From: Udaeobacter sp963725505
Lineage (GTDB): Bacteria > Verrucomicrobiota > Verrucomicrobiia > Chthoniobacterales > UBA10450
Reading direction: 5' to 3'
Length of the DNA: 64,000 nt
NCBI GenBank assembly: GCA_963725505.1
Contig: CAVRYN010000003.1
Coordinates: forward strand, 248,001 to 312,000
Shown: in pieces, positions 10,292 through 17,921 of the stretch
Layout: each line of letters opens with the position of its first letter
Numbering within the stretch: the stretch's first letter is position 1
The notes under the pieces: generated by a model
Seen by the model: the letters and a program-made list of their open reading frames with translations, nothing else
Databases searched by the model: none
What the model was told of the DNA's origin: nothing
Made by a program: the position numbers and the translations under genes

Positions 10292-11278
10292 TTAAAACGA
10301 ATTCCTCCCCGCCCACACTTCGAAATGGGATTTGATATCGGACGAGATGCGAAGATCGTTCGCCGTGGGAATTACATAACTTACGCGACCGTCCTTAGCG
10401 CCGTTGGCCTTAATTATCCCGAGAATCTCCTCAGCTTTCGATTTGGAGCCAGAATCAAAATATCGGACTTCAAGGGTGTCCGGAATATACCCTTTACCGG
10501 CAACGTTTTGGATACCAGGGACGATATAATCTTTGCTGATCAAAACGTTTTGAATTGTCCGCACTGGAACGCGCTGATCCTCGTTCGCGATCTGTAGATA
10601 GATTCGCGGCGGCACGCTGTTCTTCTGTTCGGTAGACAAATTGGCCCCAACATTGGACACGGCTTGTTTAATGACCACCGGATTAAGTTGGGCTAATGTC
10701 GATCGTGCTTGTTGCTGGACGGTAGGATCCTTGGCCGAGACCGCCACTGACGTGAGGCTATTGGCAAACTTCTGAAGCTGTTTCTCGGCTTGTTGCTTTT
10801 CGGCAGGCTCGGAAGCATTGGCCGATTCGCTGGCCAATTGGGGAATAGCCCTCCTCCCAAGCGCAACGACAGCTTCATTCACCCTATCGCGCAACGATTG
10901 GGAGATATATTTATCGTCCCGCAGTTGTTCCAATCCTTGCCGGAGATAGTCGGCATCTGGGTCGTCCAGTTCGGAAATCGCTAACATCGGAAGGAGTAAC
11001 TCTGGAATCTGTTTCTCCTCGGCGAACGCCAGTGCAGAGAGAAAGGCAATGCGCTTCTGCGCCTTTGTTTCAGAAATCAGATCGGCGGCGATTGTCCGCG
11101 CGTGCTCAAAGCGCGCACCACCGGCGGCAAACGCCTCCTGCTGTTGCCTATCAAGATATTCAAGGTGCTTATCAACACGGTCTAACGTTTGCTGATGGCA
11201 CTGAGTAGCAACGCCAATCCAGGCAAGAAGGGCTGGCGAAAGCACGGTGGCTATAAGGGTCACCGACTCGGTTTTCAT
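10292..11278 (-). CDS. Membrane-anchored protein with C-terminal LytR_C-like domain
   Basis: 328 residues. An N-terminal TM helix (VTLIATVLSPALLAWIGVAT) acts as an anchor. A long charged helical region follows (about 30-200), Gln/Glu/Ala rich and probably coiled-coil. The C-terminal segment (PRIYLQIANEDQR, VRTIQNVLISKDYIVPGIQN, DTLEVRYFDSG, AEEILGIIKANGA) resembles the LytR_C or SPOR-like fold found in cell-wall proteins. It lies between the IPT/TIG multi-TM gene and the lysozyme-like gene on the same strand, which supports an envelope role. No catalytic motif is visible, so a structural or scaffolding part is more likely than an enzyme. Confidence 0.55.
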   Translation of the reverse strand: MKTESVTLIATVLSPALLAWIGVATQCHQQTLDRVDKHLEYLDRQQQEAFAAGGARFEHARTIAADLISETKAQKRIAFLSALAFAEEKQIPELLLPMLAISELDDPDADYLRQGLEQLRDDKYISQSLRDRVNEAVVALGRRAIPQLASESANASEPAEKQQAEKQLQKFANSLTSVAVSAKDPTVQQQARSTLAQLNPVVIKQAVSNVGANLSTEQKNSVPPRIYLQIANEDQRVPVRTIQNVLISKDYIVPGIQNVAGKGYIPDTLEVRYFDSGSKSKAEEILGIIKANGAKDGRVSYVIPTANDLRISSDIKSHFEVWAGRNSF

Positions 11279-11281
11279 AAT

Positions 11282-11461
11282 TTACGTCGCGCAGTGCTGG
11301 TCATCGCTGCCACTCCGACGCTGTCCTTGGTGGGCGAGCTGCAGCGCGCCAGCGATGGTCGTCGACGTCCACTGCCATGCCAGGATCGCACTGTAGGTGG
11401 GGTGGTGAGTGTTACAGCCGTCTTGGTGGAGACTGTAGTCGCTTCGATCAACCCCGATCAT
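11282..11461 (-). CDS. Possible 59-aa ORF between two envelope genes
   Basis: An open frame filling the spacer between the IPT/TIG gene and the LytR_C-like gene, reading MIGVDRSDYSLHQDGCNTHH at its start. It is hydrophilic with two cysteines and no recognised domain. Support is limited to its fit in the spacer, and the region may simply be non-coding. Confidence 0.25.
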   Translation of the reverse strand: MIGVDRSDYSLHQDGCNTHHPTYSAILAWQWTSTTIAGALQLAHQGQRRSGSDDQHCAT

Positions 11462-11465
11462 TCGC

Positions 11466-13616
11466 TTATACTTTTGCGTTTTCATTGATGATGTCATTGG
11501 TGATCCAGCCGAGGACGGGCTCGGTGGCGAGGCCGTTGGCGGTGACGAAGATGTCGTAGCAGTTGCCGGTGGAACCGAGCTTGGCACCGGTTTCGTCCAT
11601 CTTACTCTTGGCATCGGCGAGGGCGGCGTCACTCTTCACGACGCCGAAATTGCGCAGAAGCAGTTCAAATTGTGAATCGGTGAGCAAGTCGTCGAGCGAG
11701 AGAGCAGCCACGCTGACCCCGCCGGCGGCAGTCTTCTGGTCGAGAAATTTCTGGATGAGGCTCTTCGATATTATCGCGAGAGGGGAACCGTCTTTCTGCA
11801 GTAGCGGCATTCGGTCCTGACCTAGGCAGGTGACCAAATCGTTCAATGGAATCTCCGTATTCGCTTTGCCGACAAGCGCCGGGGGCAACTGCTTGAATTG
11901 GTCAGGCTTTATCATGACGTTCGTGGCTGGGATCGATTTGAGCTTCCCGGGACCATCTGTCGGAGGGCTCTGGGCGCTGCCCTGCACTTGGAAAGGATAG
12001 ACTGCCTGCTGTCCATCCGGATTGATGATCGTGAGGTTCTGCGCGGCGGTAAGCCACGCCGGTTCGGGGATTGTAATGGTGAGGAGCACCGCCTTTGCAA
12101 AGATTTCCGAGTTCGGGTCGTCTTCCTTTGTGAGGATCTGGACGGTGGCGTCCTTTGTCAATCCGCCGGCTGGCGCGGTATCCAGCTGGTAGGAGATTTT
12201 TTTGTCCCCGACGCGGTACTCCGCGTCTCTGGAGAGATTGCGTCCGCGAATTTCGAGTTTCAGCGAGCCGCGCTGCGCGATGATGCTGTCGATGACCGGG
12301 CCCGGCTTGCGCACGAATTTGCCGCCCAGATAGCCAGCGGAGCTGATACCCATCATGTAAAGGAAACTAGTTGGGATTGGGGGGAGCTTTTCCAGATTGG
12401 CCGGATCATTCTGGAGGATCAGGAAAACAAAGGAAACGACGCCAAGAAGGGTCCAGATGAGGAATTGGAACCGCTCCGGGGCAACGACCCCGCCCGTGGT
12501 GAATAAATCCGAGAGGGTCGGCTTCACTGGTCCGGCCCCTTTCGGCCCCCGCACCGAGGTAATGCCGGCGGCCAAGATGAAAGTGCCCGCGGAGGCCCCG
12601 ATAATGCCGGGAAGTCCCTCGGGGATGTCGACGAACTCGAAATGGCCTTGGACGAGGCTGCGAGAGAGAAGGAGAAAGCAGTAGCCAAAAATGGCGGCAA
12701 AGGTCCAGAGAAAAAACTGGACCTTCGAAAGACTGTAGGTTTCGGTCTCGGGGTCGAGCAGGAATCGGCCAAAAAGGCTGACCGTCAGCCCTCCCGGCGT
12801 GAGTTGAGCACCGACGCCGAGGTAGCTGATGGCCACGACGATGGTCAGTAGGAGCGCCACTACCAACAAACTGCCCCAGAGCGGAACCTTCTTGTCTACG
12901 ATTGCGAACGTGATCGAGGCTGACTCGGTGACCTGATCGCCTACATGCACGCGCAGCTTCAGCGGCGGGCGGTATGCGCCTTTATCTACGTCTCGAATTT
13001 CCAACTCGCGATCGCTGATAACGAAGCCGCGGCCATCATATTTGGTGCGATCGAGTTCCGCGGTGTTCGCCGCGGTTTCGTCCCAGCGAATGCGCAGAGT
13101 GCCTTGGTTCTCGATTTCGAGTTGGTTGTCGTCGCCCCGACGGCTGAACCCTTGCCCGAGCACTTTGAAGTCGAAGTGTTTTTTCTGAGACGGGTAGCTG
13201 ACGGTCGGCGCGACGGAACCGAGCTTCAACGGTCCGACTTGGTCGCTTATCACGGTGAAGAACTTTTTGCCGCCCGTCATCATCACGGCGATGGGTGTCT
13301 CTTGTTTCTTCTCTCCAGTCGAAACGATGACTGAAAGCGATTGCTGGCCGAGCGATGCGTTGTCTGGAATGCGGAAGGTCAGCGAACTGGCGGTCGCTCC
13401 CAAGACCGTGGCGGGGGTTGCCCCCAATCTTACGCGGATGCTGTCCGGCATGGTCGGCAGGTTCGCACCGGAAAGGTCGATCTGCTGTCCGCGCATTCCC
13501 TCGGTGACGTTGGACGGGTTGAGCGTCGGCTGTTGGGCCATCACGCACGGAGCTATCGCAGCAAAAGCCAGGTGCCGAATGAGGACGCGCAATGAGAAAA
13601 AAGATCGTGCGAACAT
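11466..13616 (-). CDS. IPT/TIG-domain multi-TM membrane protein
   Basis: The start is placed at the ATG at 13616 because MFARSFFSLRVLIRHLAFAA followed by IAPCVMAQQ is a good signal peptide; the open frame upstream is in another gene's sequence. Residues about 30-120 form an IPT/TIG-like beta domain (TLNPSNVTEGMRGQQIDLSG). Five TM helices follow in the middle. The pair SKVQFFLWTFAAIFGYCFL and ERFQFLIWTLLGVVSFVFLI, each followed by an I-P-x-x-L/F-x-x-x-x-G-x-S hairpin, looks like an internal duplication. A second beta region follows (SLKLEIRGRNLSRDAEYRVG). The C-terminal 150 residues are soluble. It heads the minus-strand envelope run with a 35-residue membrane peptide just upstream. The function is unknown; a sensor or scaffold across the inner membrane is plausible. 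Confidence 0.65.
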   Translation of the reverse strand: MFARSFFSLRVLIRHLAFAAIAPCVMAQQPTLNPSNVTEGMRGQQIDLSGANLPTMPDSIRVRLGATPATVLGATASSLTFRIPDNASLGQQSLSVIVSTGEKKQETPIAVMMTGGKKFFTVISDQVGPLKLGSVAPTVSYPSQKKHFDFKVLGQGFSRRGDDNQLEIENQGTLRIRWDETAANTAELDRTKYDGRGFVISDRELEIRDVDKGAYRPPLKLRVHVGDQVTESASITFAIVDKKVPLWGSLLVVALLLTIVVAISYLGVGAQLTPGGLTVSLFGRFLLDPETETYSLSKVQFFLWTFAAIFGYCFLLLSRSLVQGHFEFVDIPEGLPGIIGASAGTFILAAGITSVRGPKGAGPVKPTLSDLFTTGGVVAPERFQFLIWTLLGVVSFVFLILQNDPANLEKLPPIPTSFLYMMGISSAGYLGGKFVRKPGPVIDSIIAQRGSLKLEIRGRNLSRDAEYRVGDKKISYQLDTAPAGGLTKDATVQILTKEDDPNSEIFAKAVLLTITIPEPAWLTAAQNLTIINPDGQQAVYPFQVQGSAQSPPTDGPGKLKSIPATNVMIKPDQFKQLPPALVGKANTEIPLNDLVTCLGQDRMPLLQKDGSPLAIISKSLIQKFLDQKTAAGGVSVAALSLDDLLTDSQFELLLRNFGVVKSDAALADAKSKMDETGAKLGSTGNCYDIFVTANGLATEPVLGWITNDIINENAKV

Positions 13617-13621
13617 ACAGA

Positions 13622-13729
13622 TCACCTGATGGTTCCCATAGCAGCCTTCGTGACGATATCGACGACAGTGGCGAGTACCACCGCAAAGAAAACGCCGAGC
13701 GCGGAATTCCAGAACGGTGCTTCTTCCAT
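13622..13729 (-). CDS. 35-aa single-pass membrane peptide
   Basis: MEEAPFWNSALGVFFAVVLA followed by TVVDIVTKAAMGTIR. One hydrophobic helix spans about residues 9-28 with an acidic N terminus and basic C terminus. Its stop lies five bases before the start of the IPT/TIG membrane protein, as expected for a coupled small subunit. It is too short for most gene callers. No homologue is recognised. Confidence 0.5.
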   Translation of the reverse strand: MEEAPFWNSALGVFFAVVLATVVDIVTKAAMGTIR

Positions 13730-13788
13730 GACGAATGAAACAGTGCTTGTCGTTGTTATAGGGAAGGTGATTGCTCGCCATTGGCTGT

Positions 13789-14775
13789 TTAGAACAGGAC
13801 GCCCAACCCGACAGTAACGAGATCGACGTCTGTTTTCGTAAAATCCAGGCCACCCTTCGTGTAGCCGGCGGTAAACGTGATTTTCTGGTGCGTTACCAAA
13901 TCTTCAAAGATCGCAACGCTAAGATCGAGCTTCAGTAGCGATTCATGTTCGTGGGTGCCGCTTACTGCTGGCAGATAGCTATAAAGTGCGGTTATTCCAA
14001 GCGGGTGACCGAAAACAAGCGTCGGCGCGTTTATTCGTAGCTGCAATGTAGGTCCGAGGCGAAGAAACGAACCCGTCACCGCATTCCATTTACCCGCGAT
14101 GTCTTGTAGATCACCGCCCTCGACGTGCAGATATATCCGAAGTTGGTAATCGAGCAGTGAATTGTCAGTCTGATCCTCGAGTAACCGGGGACCTTCGGGA
14201 TCAGTATGTTTTTATATCCAATCTTCAAGTATTTCACCGCAAACGGCGCGCCTGTGACTGTCTGCTCTTGGCCTATAGGCGGAGGCCGGAACCAGCCAAG
14301 CTGCGGTTCGGCATCTAGCTCAAAACCTGGCAGACTCGCGTTATTGCCCGTGTCGGTGCCGTAAACAAAGGCTCCGCGCAGCTGGAACGCGCCACTCGTC
14401 TGCTCCCAGTTTGCTAACGCGCCGAGTCGATAGAAAAGCTCATCCACATTCTTTGTCGGGTCGTCGTTATTCGACACTTTGTTAACGGAAACACTTGGTG
14501 CTAGCACGACTCGGTATGGCCATGGACTGCCTTCCTTCACCCCTGTTGTCCATTGCAAAGGAAAGATTAATGCTCCGACGGCCGACCACATGTCTGATTG
14601 GGTGTTGAGGTTGCCGGCCCACGAGAATTTCGCCCCAACCAGTATCATCGATCTTTTTCTTCGCATTTGCCGGCTGAGTAATGTCCTCCGAGTAGAGGAG
14701 ATCACTCCAGCTTTGCCGAATCATGAAATGCTCAATTCCCTCCGCGATCGGATGCCATCCTGTGAGTGCTGCCAC
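13789..14775 (-). pseudogene. Outer-membrane beta-barrel-like protein, frameshifted
   Basis: Pieces of one protein lie in different frames. These are MAALTGWHPIAEGIEHFMIR with SEDITQPANAKKKIDD (14775 to about 14650), VGAKFSWAGNLNTQSDMWSA with PYRVVLAPSVSVNKVSNNDD and LRGAFVYGTDTGNNASLPGF (to about 14180), a middle frame LLDYQLRIYLHVEGGDLQDI, and the last 96 residues ending DVDLVTVGLGVLF (to 13789). Alternating polar/apolar strands and the terminal ...GLGVLF fit a beta-barrel C terminus. There are at least three frameshifts. No signal peptide is seen, and the 5' frame stays open for about 70 bases above the first start, so the true N terminus is uncertain. It sits between secreted and membrane genes of the envelope run. 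Confidence 0.55.
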
Positions 14776-14847
14776 ATCGGGTAATGGCTCAGACTTTGTG
14801 CGCGGACCGCTTCCATGTTGCTGGATGTCACGCAGCTCTTGAGCCTC

Positions 14848-15366
14848 TTACCAAGGCCGGTCACCATAGATTTTGTGAAGCGCAGCAACAGAGTCCTCTG
14901 CCGTCCCTTTGGTCGACGCGAGAGCGGCGATTACGTCATCCTTACTCTTATTCGCGAATTCTTTCCGTAACTCTGTGATCACTTCCGCCTTCGTCTTCTT
15001 CGGAGCGATTCCAGCGCCCACTTTAAGCGCCCGTTCTGCGGTGGCTTTGTCAAAAGCTCCGGGCGGTACCGGAGTCTGGCGCGGCTCTGCCTTTTCGGGA
15101 ACAACAGGGAATGTCTTAGCAGGCCCCGTTACATCGCGCACTTCATCCGGCGAATAGTTCTCGTGCTCTCCGTGCAACGCCACGAGCTTTTGCCAAAGTT
15201 TTCGATTTTTTTTGGGATCTAACCGCTCAAGGACTGTGAAATATGATTTAGCGTCCTCCTTGTAGATTACGCTCGTAGTGGGTGCGGCAATGGCATTCGT
15301 GCTGGAATGACCGAGCGCTACAGTCAGCCACACAATCATCGTGATCGATGGCAACGTCTTAGTCAC
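14848..15366 (-). CDS. Secreted hypothetical protein, 172 aa
   Basis: Starts with a signal peptide (MTKTLPSITMIVWLTVALGH, then SSTNAIAA). The mature part is highly charged and helical: YFTVLERLDPKKNRKLWQKL, a Pro-rich linker, and a C-terminal helical bundle (KTKAEVITELRKEFANKSKD, DSVAALHKIYGDRPW). No known domain is recognised. The stop is about 70 bases before the first start of the broken barrel gene, so the two were probably co-transcribed. Likely periplasmic. Confidence 0.6.
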   Translation of the reverse strand: MTKTLPSITMIVWLTVALGHSSTNAIAAPTTSVIYKEDAKSYFTVLERLDPKKNRKLWQKLVALHGEHENYSPDEVRDVTGPAKTFPVVPEKAEPRQTPVPPGAFDKATAERALKVGAGIAPKKTKAEVITELRKEFANKSKDDVIAALASTKGTAEDSVAALHKIYGDRPW

Positions 15367-15391
15367 AGTCCACCTTTCTGCTTGTATAGCG

Positions 15392-15763
15392 TTAGTGTGT
15401 GTCGATAAAATGTGCCGTTATGTCGACGTCCCACTCGGGCTTAAGCGTGTCCGGTCCATAGTCTTTTCCAAATGATGTGTTCACGTCGCCAATAAAGTGC
15501 GACATGCTTGGTACTGCTGGCCCCACGATCGTCCCGCCGTTAACGACGGGAACCATGCCATACCCCCGGATGATGCCTTCCACTCGCGAGCGCGTGTCTA
15601 CCGGAGCTGCAGCGGCGCTAAGGGCTTGAGCGTGGGCAGACAATGCGAGCGCGTGCGCGGTTAGAGCGTGAGCGTGGGCGGCCAACGCTTGAGCGTGGGC
15701 GGTTGCAGTATCTTGAGTTGACAGCTTATTCTTCGACGGTTTGTCAGGTTTCTTTTTCGCCAT
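15392..15763 (-). CDS. Hypothetical protein with Ala/His-rich seven-residue repeats
   Basis: 123 residues. After a Lys-rich start (MAKKKPDKPSKNKLSTQDTA) comes a run of four near-identical seven-residue units of the form AHAxALx (about residues 22-50), then AAAAPV and a Gly-rich C-terminal domain (GYGMVPVVNGGTIVGPAVPS). The repeat would form a helix with histidines on one face, possibly oligomeric or metal-binding. The DNA repeat is a run of about 21-base units around 15612-15705. It precedes the secreted 172-aa gene by 25 bases on the same strand. Confidence 0.55.
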   Translation of the reverse strand: MAKKKPDKPSKNKLSTQDTATAHAQALAAHAHALTAHALALSAHAQALSAAAAPVDTRSRVEGIIRGYGMVPVVNGGTIVGPAVPSMSHFIGDVNTSFGKDYGPDTLKPEWDVDITAHFIDTH

Positions 15764-16269
15764 ATGGATTAGTGCTGGTTGATATTGATTGGTTTGATGT
15801 GGAACACGCGGAGGAAATCGAGTCTTCGCTGTTGGCGACCATTGACCGACGGACGCAAAGTTCTCCTTTGGCTGCTCGTTAGGCGGGGGACCATAGAAAA
15901 CAGGGGAATTTCTCGACCTTTTATCAGTCGCACGGATTCATTGCAAGAAAAAATCAACGCTATAACAAAATTGTCACGAGACGTGTCGGAGCCTACACGG
16001 CTCGAACCGGTCTCTCGCCTTTGCCCTTCGCTTTAGCTGCCAGCAAAATTGCCAGCAAAATGCAGTGAAAGAGGTGGCGCGAGTAGTGCGCGAGTTGGCT
16101 TGATTACTCAGGTCTAAGCTGCTTAAATGCAGCAGTGGGTTGAATGTACGAAGCAAGACGTTGATGCATTCGTCTTAGGACTCGGCGGTCTTATATTAAG
16201 CATAAACTTGCAGATCTGAGCCGCTGCTACTTAAACCGCAAAGCGTTCCGTCGTTCCACTGTGATCTCG
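15764..16269. other. Gene-poor 0.5-kb spacer
   Basis: No supported gene. It holds a tandem direct repeat of about 12 bases (units of tgccagcaaaat, near 16036-16062) and a short run resembling the scar-like tail often seen after integrase genes (minus strand FCWQFCWQLKRRAKARDRFE). No integrase body is present. A promoter for the minus-strand run 15763-9506 probably lies at the left end. Confidence 0.35.
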
Positions 16270-16998
16270 TTACTTGATCTGACGAGCCATCGTGTGGCTG
16301 ATCCCCTTAGAATCCGTCCATTCAATCTTCGCAAGGATTTCGTTCAATCGTGGGTTCAATTCCAATTTAGCCCCAAACTCCCCGTTGGGCGAGCAAGGCA
16401 TGATCTTTTCAACTCGAGTAGCCCAGCCAGAGGTTTCAGAAACAGCAGCGATAATGAATTTGTCACAACCGACGCCCCGGCCCCAGACGTTCAGCAATGC
16501 CCCCTTTTTTTCGGCGTTGAACTCGGGAGCTGTCACTTGCTTTTCCGTCGACTTCTCCGCTGGCTTTGTCAGTGAAGCTAGAACCAGAGCAGCGCCAATT
16601 AAAAATGCGGCAACAAACGACCATGCTCGCGCCCACCAAAGGAGGTTCTCCTTTTGGCGAACCTGCTCGTCATAGGCTGCCATGATTTCTGTCGGCGACC
16701 GCGGATCGAACCGCACGTATGGGGGTGTTTGCGCCTGTACTGCTGACCAGTAAGCCAGGATTAGAATCAAACTCGGCAGTGCGATGAATACTTTAGCATA
16801 CAACGGCAGATTCTCTTTTCCGAGCGTCAGGCTGACCGCCGCGCTCGCCGTGTAAATTCCCCACAGCCATACAATAAAAGTTTGGAACCTCGCTGCTTGC
16901 TCGTTCCGACTTGCGACCGCCTTTTCGACGATGTCCTTCGAGTAAGCAAACCAATAGGCGTCATCGAGGACTGGACGAACTGTTCCCGGATCGGGCAT
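16270..16998 (-). CDS. Membrane protein with three TM helices, unknown function
   Basis: 242 residues. The N terminus is soluble (AYWFAYSKDIVEKAVASRNE). TM helices lie at about 42-60 (FIVWLWGIYTASAAVSLTLG), 68-88 (VFIALPSLILILAYWSAVQA) and 123-145 (AWSFVAAFLIGAALVLASLT). A 95-residue beta-rich C-terminal domain begins GALLNVWGRGVGCDKFIIAA and contains IEWTDSKGISHTMARQIK. No homologue is recognised. It is 12 bases downstream of the 73-aa gene on the same strand and begins the envelope run. Confidence 0.6.
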   Translation of the reverse strand: MPDPGTVRPVLDDAYWFAYSKDIVEKAVASRNEQAARFQTFIVWLWGIYTASAAVSLTLGKENLPLYAKVFIALPSLILILAYWSAVQAQTPPYVRFDPRSPTEIMAAYDEQVRQKENLLWWARAWSFVAAFLIGAALVLASLTKPAEKSTEKQVTAPEFNAEKKGALLNVWGRGVGCDKFIIAAVSETSGWATRVEKIMPCSPNGEFGAKLELNPRLNEILAKIEWTDSKGISHTMARQIK

Positions 16999-17010
16999 TT
17001 GCCTCCAAGC

Positions 17011-17232
17011 CTAAACCAAGCGAGCCGGATCCGACATTACGCGGTACTTGCAGATGTGTTCAAGGGGGCATGTAAGATACACGTCTTTGTCGGGAGTCTG
17101 CTCTTTGCTAGTCTGCTGGAGCTGAACAAAGCCGTAGATCACCGACGGTACATACGTAACGGTTTCTTTGCATTGTTCCTCCCCGTTCGCCGTCTTTATC
17201 ATTTCCTTGCACTCAGTCGTCAAAGTCTGCAT
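17011..17232 (-). CDS. Small cysteine-containing hypothetical protein, 73 aa
   Basis: The start is taken at MQTLTTECKEMIKTANGEEQ rather than the longer frame, because the upstream residues are unlike coding sequence and this ATG follows an AGGAG-like site (gttctcctcatg on the complementary read). Four cysteines (two N-terminal, CPLEHIC near the C terminus) could bind a metal. No TM segment. It is adjacent to the three-TM membrane protein. Confidence 0.5.
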   Translation of the reverse strand: MQTLTTECKEMIKTANGEEQCKETVTYVPSVIYGFVQLQQTSKEQTPDKDVYLTCPLEHICKYRVMSDPARLV

Positions 17233-17375
17233 TGGGTTCTCCTCATGTCGCGCAGCATGGCGCAAACGGATAAGACAAGTCAAGCGAGATCGAAGTTTGG
17301 AAATCTCTTGGGATGAGCGAACAACCTTGCCTATCTGCTGCAGACGTCGATCCGAGGCTGATCGTCTAAGATCAA

Positions 17376-17750
17376 TCAGAGCAAACGACTCAGCCGACGC
17401 GGAAACGGATGTCGCGGATCGTTTTTGCCGCCGAAGCGTTGTTTCAATTTTCGCAGGATTTCGGACTTGGAGATTTGTTCGAGCTCGTAGTGCAAAGCCG
17501 GTTGGAGCACGCGGACGTAGAGGATTCCTTCGCGCAACGCGACCGGCGCGGAGTGCGCGGCGATGAATTCGCCGACGATCTTTGACCAGGCGTCGATTAC
17601 TTCTGTTTCGTGCAGGCGCTCGCGTAATCCCAGGCGTTGCATCAGCTTCGGTATCAAGTCAGCAGGCGATTGCCAACGATCTGGTCGCATTTTTCTCTCG
17701 GGCAAGCCGCGCCATTCGGCGATCACGGCGGCGCGAAGAGAGGGATTCAT
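17376..17750 (-). CDS. DUF721/DciA-family protein
   Basis: 124 residues. The central and C-terminal segments LHETEVIDAWSKIVGEFIAA, HSAPVALREGILYVRVLQPA and LEQISKSEILRKLKQRFGGK match the DUF721/DciA pattern (a Trp in the ..W..vvG motif, then G.L.V...S..w..EL). DciA proteins load or assist the replicative helicase DnaB in bacteria lacking DnaC. No replication genes adjoin it here; rpoN lies upstream on the same strand, separated by a repeat-bearing spacer. Intact. Confidence 0.7.
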   Translation of the reverse strand: MNPSLRAAVIAEWRGLPERKMRPDRWQSPADLIPKLMQRLGLRERLHETEVIDAWSKIVGEFIAAHSAPVALREGILYVRVLQPALHYELEQISKSEILRKLKQRFGGKNDPRHPFPRRLSRLL

Positions 17751-17762
17751 GGACAGAATTAT

Positions 17763-17800
17763 TTAGCCACGGATGGACACGGATGAAACACGGATTTTTT
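17763..17800. repeat. Short dispersed repeat of the CCACGGATG...ACACGGAT type
   Basis: A run of ccacggatg/acacggatg words between DUF721 and rpoN. Related words (ccacagatgaacacagat ... atccgtgtt) recur as an inverted pair upstream of the OGG-like gene near 45254-45341, so this is a half or degraded copy of the same intergenic family. Confidence 0.5.
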
Positions 17801-17921
17801 AAGAATGTTGAAGAGGATGCTTGCGCAAAGCGCCTGCCTTTTTTGATTCGGCGGTTGGCACAACCGCCGCTACAACGCTTCAACTCTTTAACGGTTCAAC
17901 GCTTCAACCTGAGGCGAAGCC

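Noticed and set aside
15974..16156. Possible integrase remnant or tRNA attachment scar (FCWQFCWQ...)
   Set aside because: No recombinase body and the tRNA-like arm does not pair; too weak to list.
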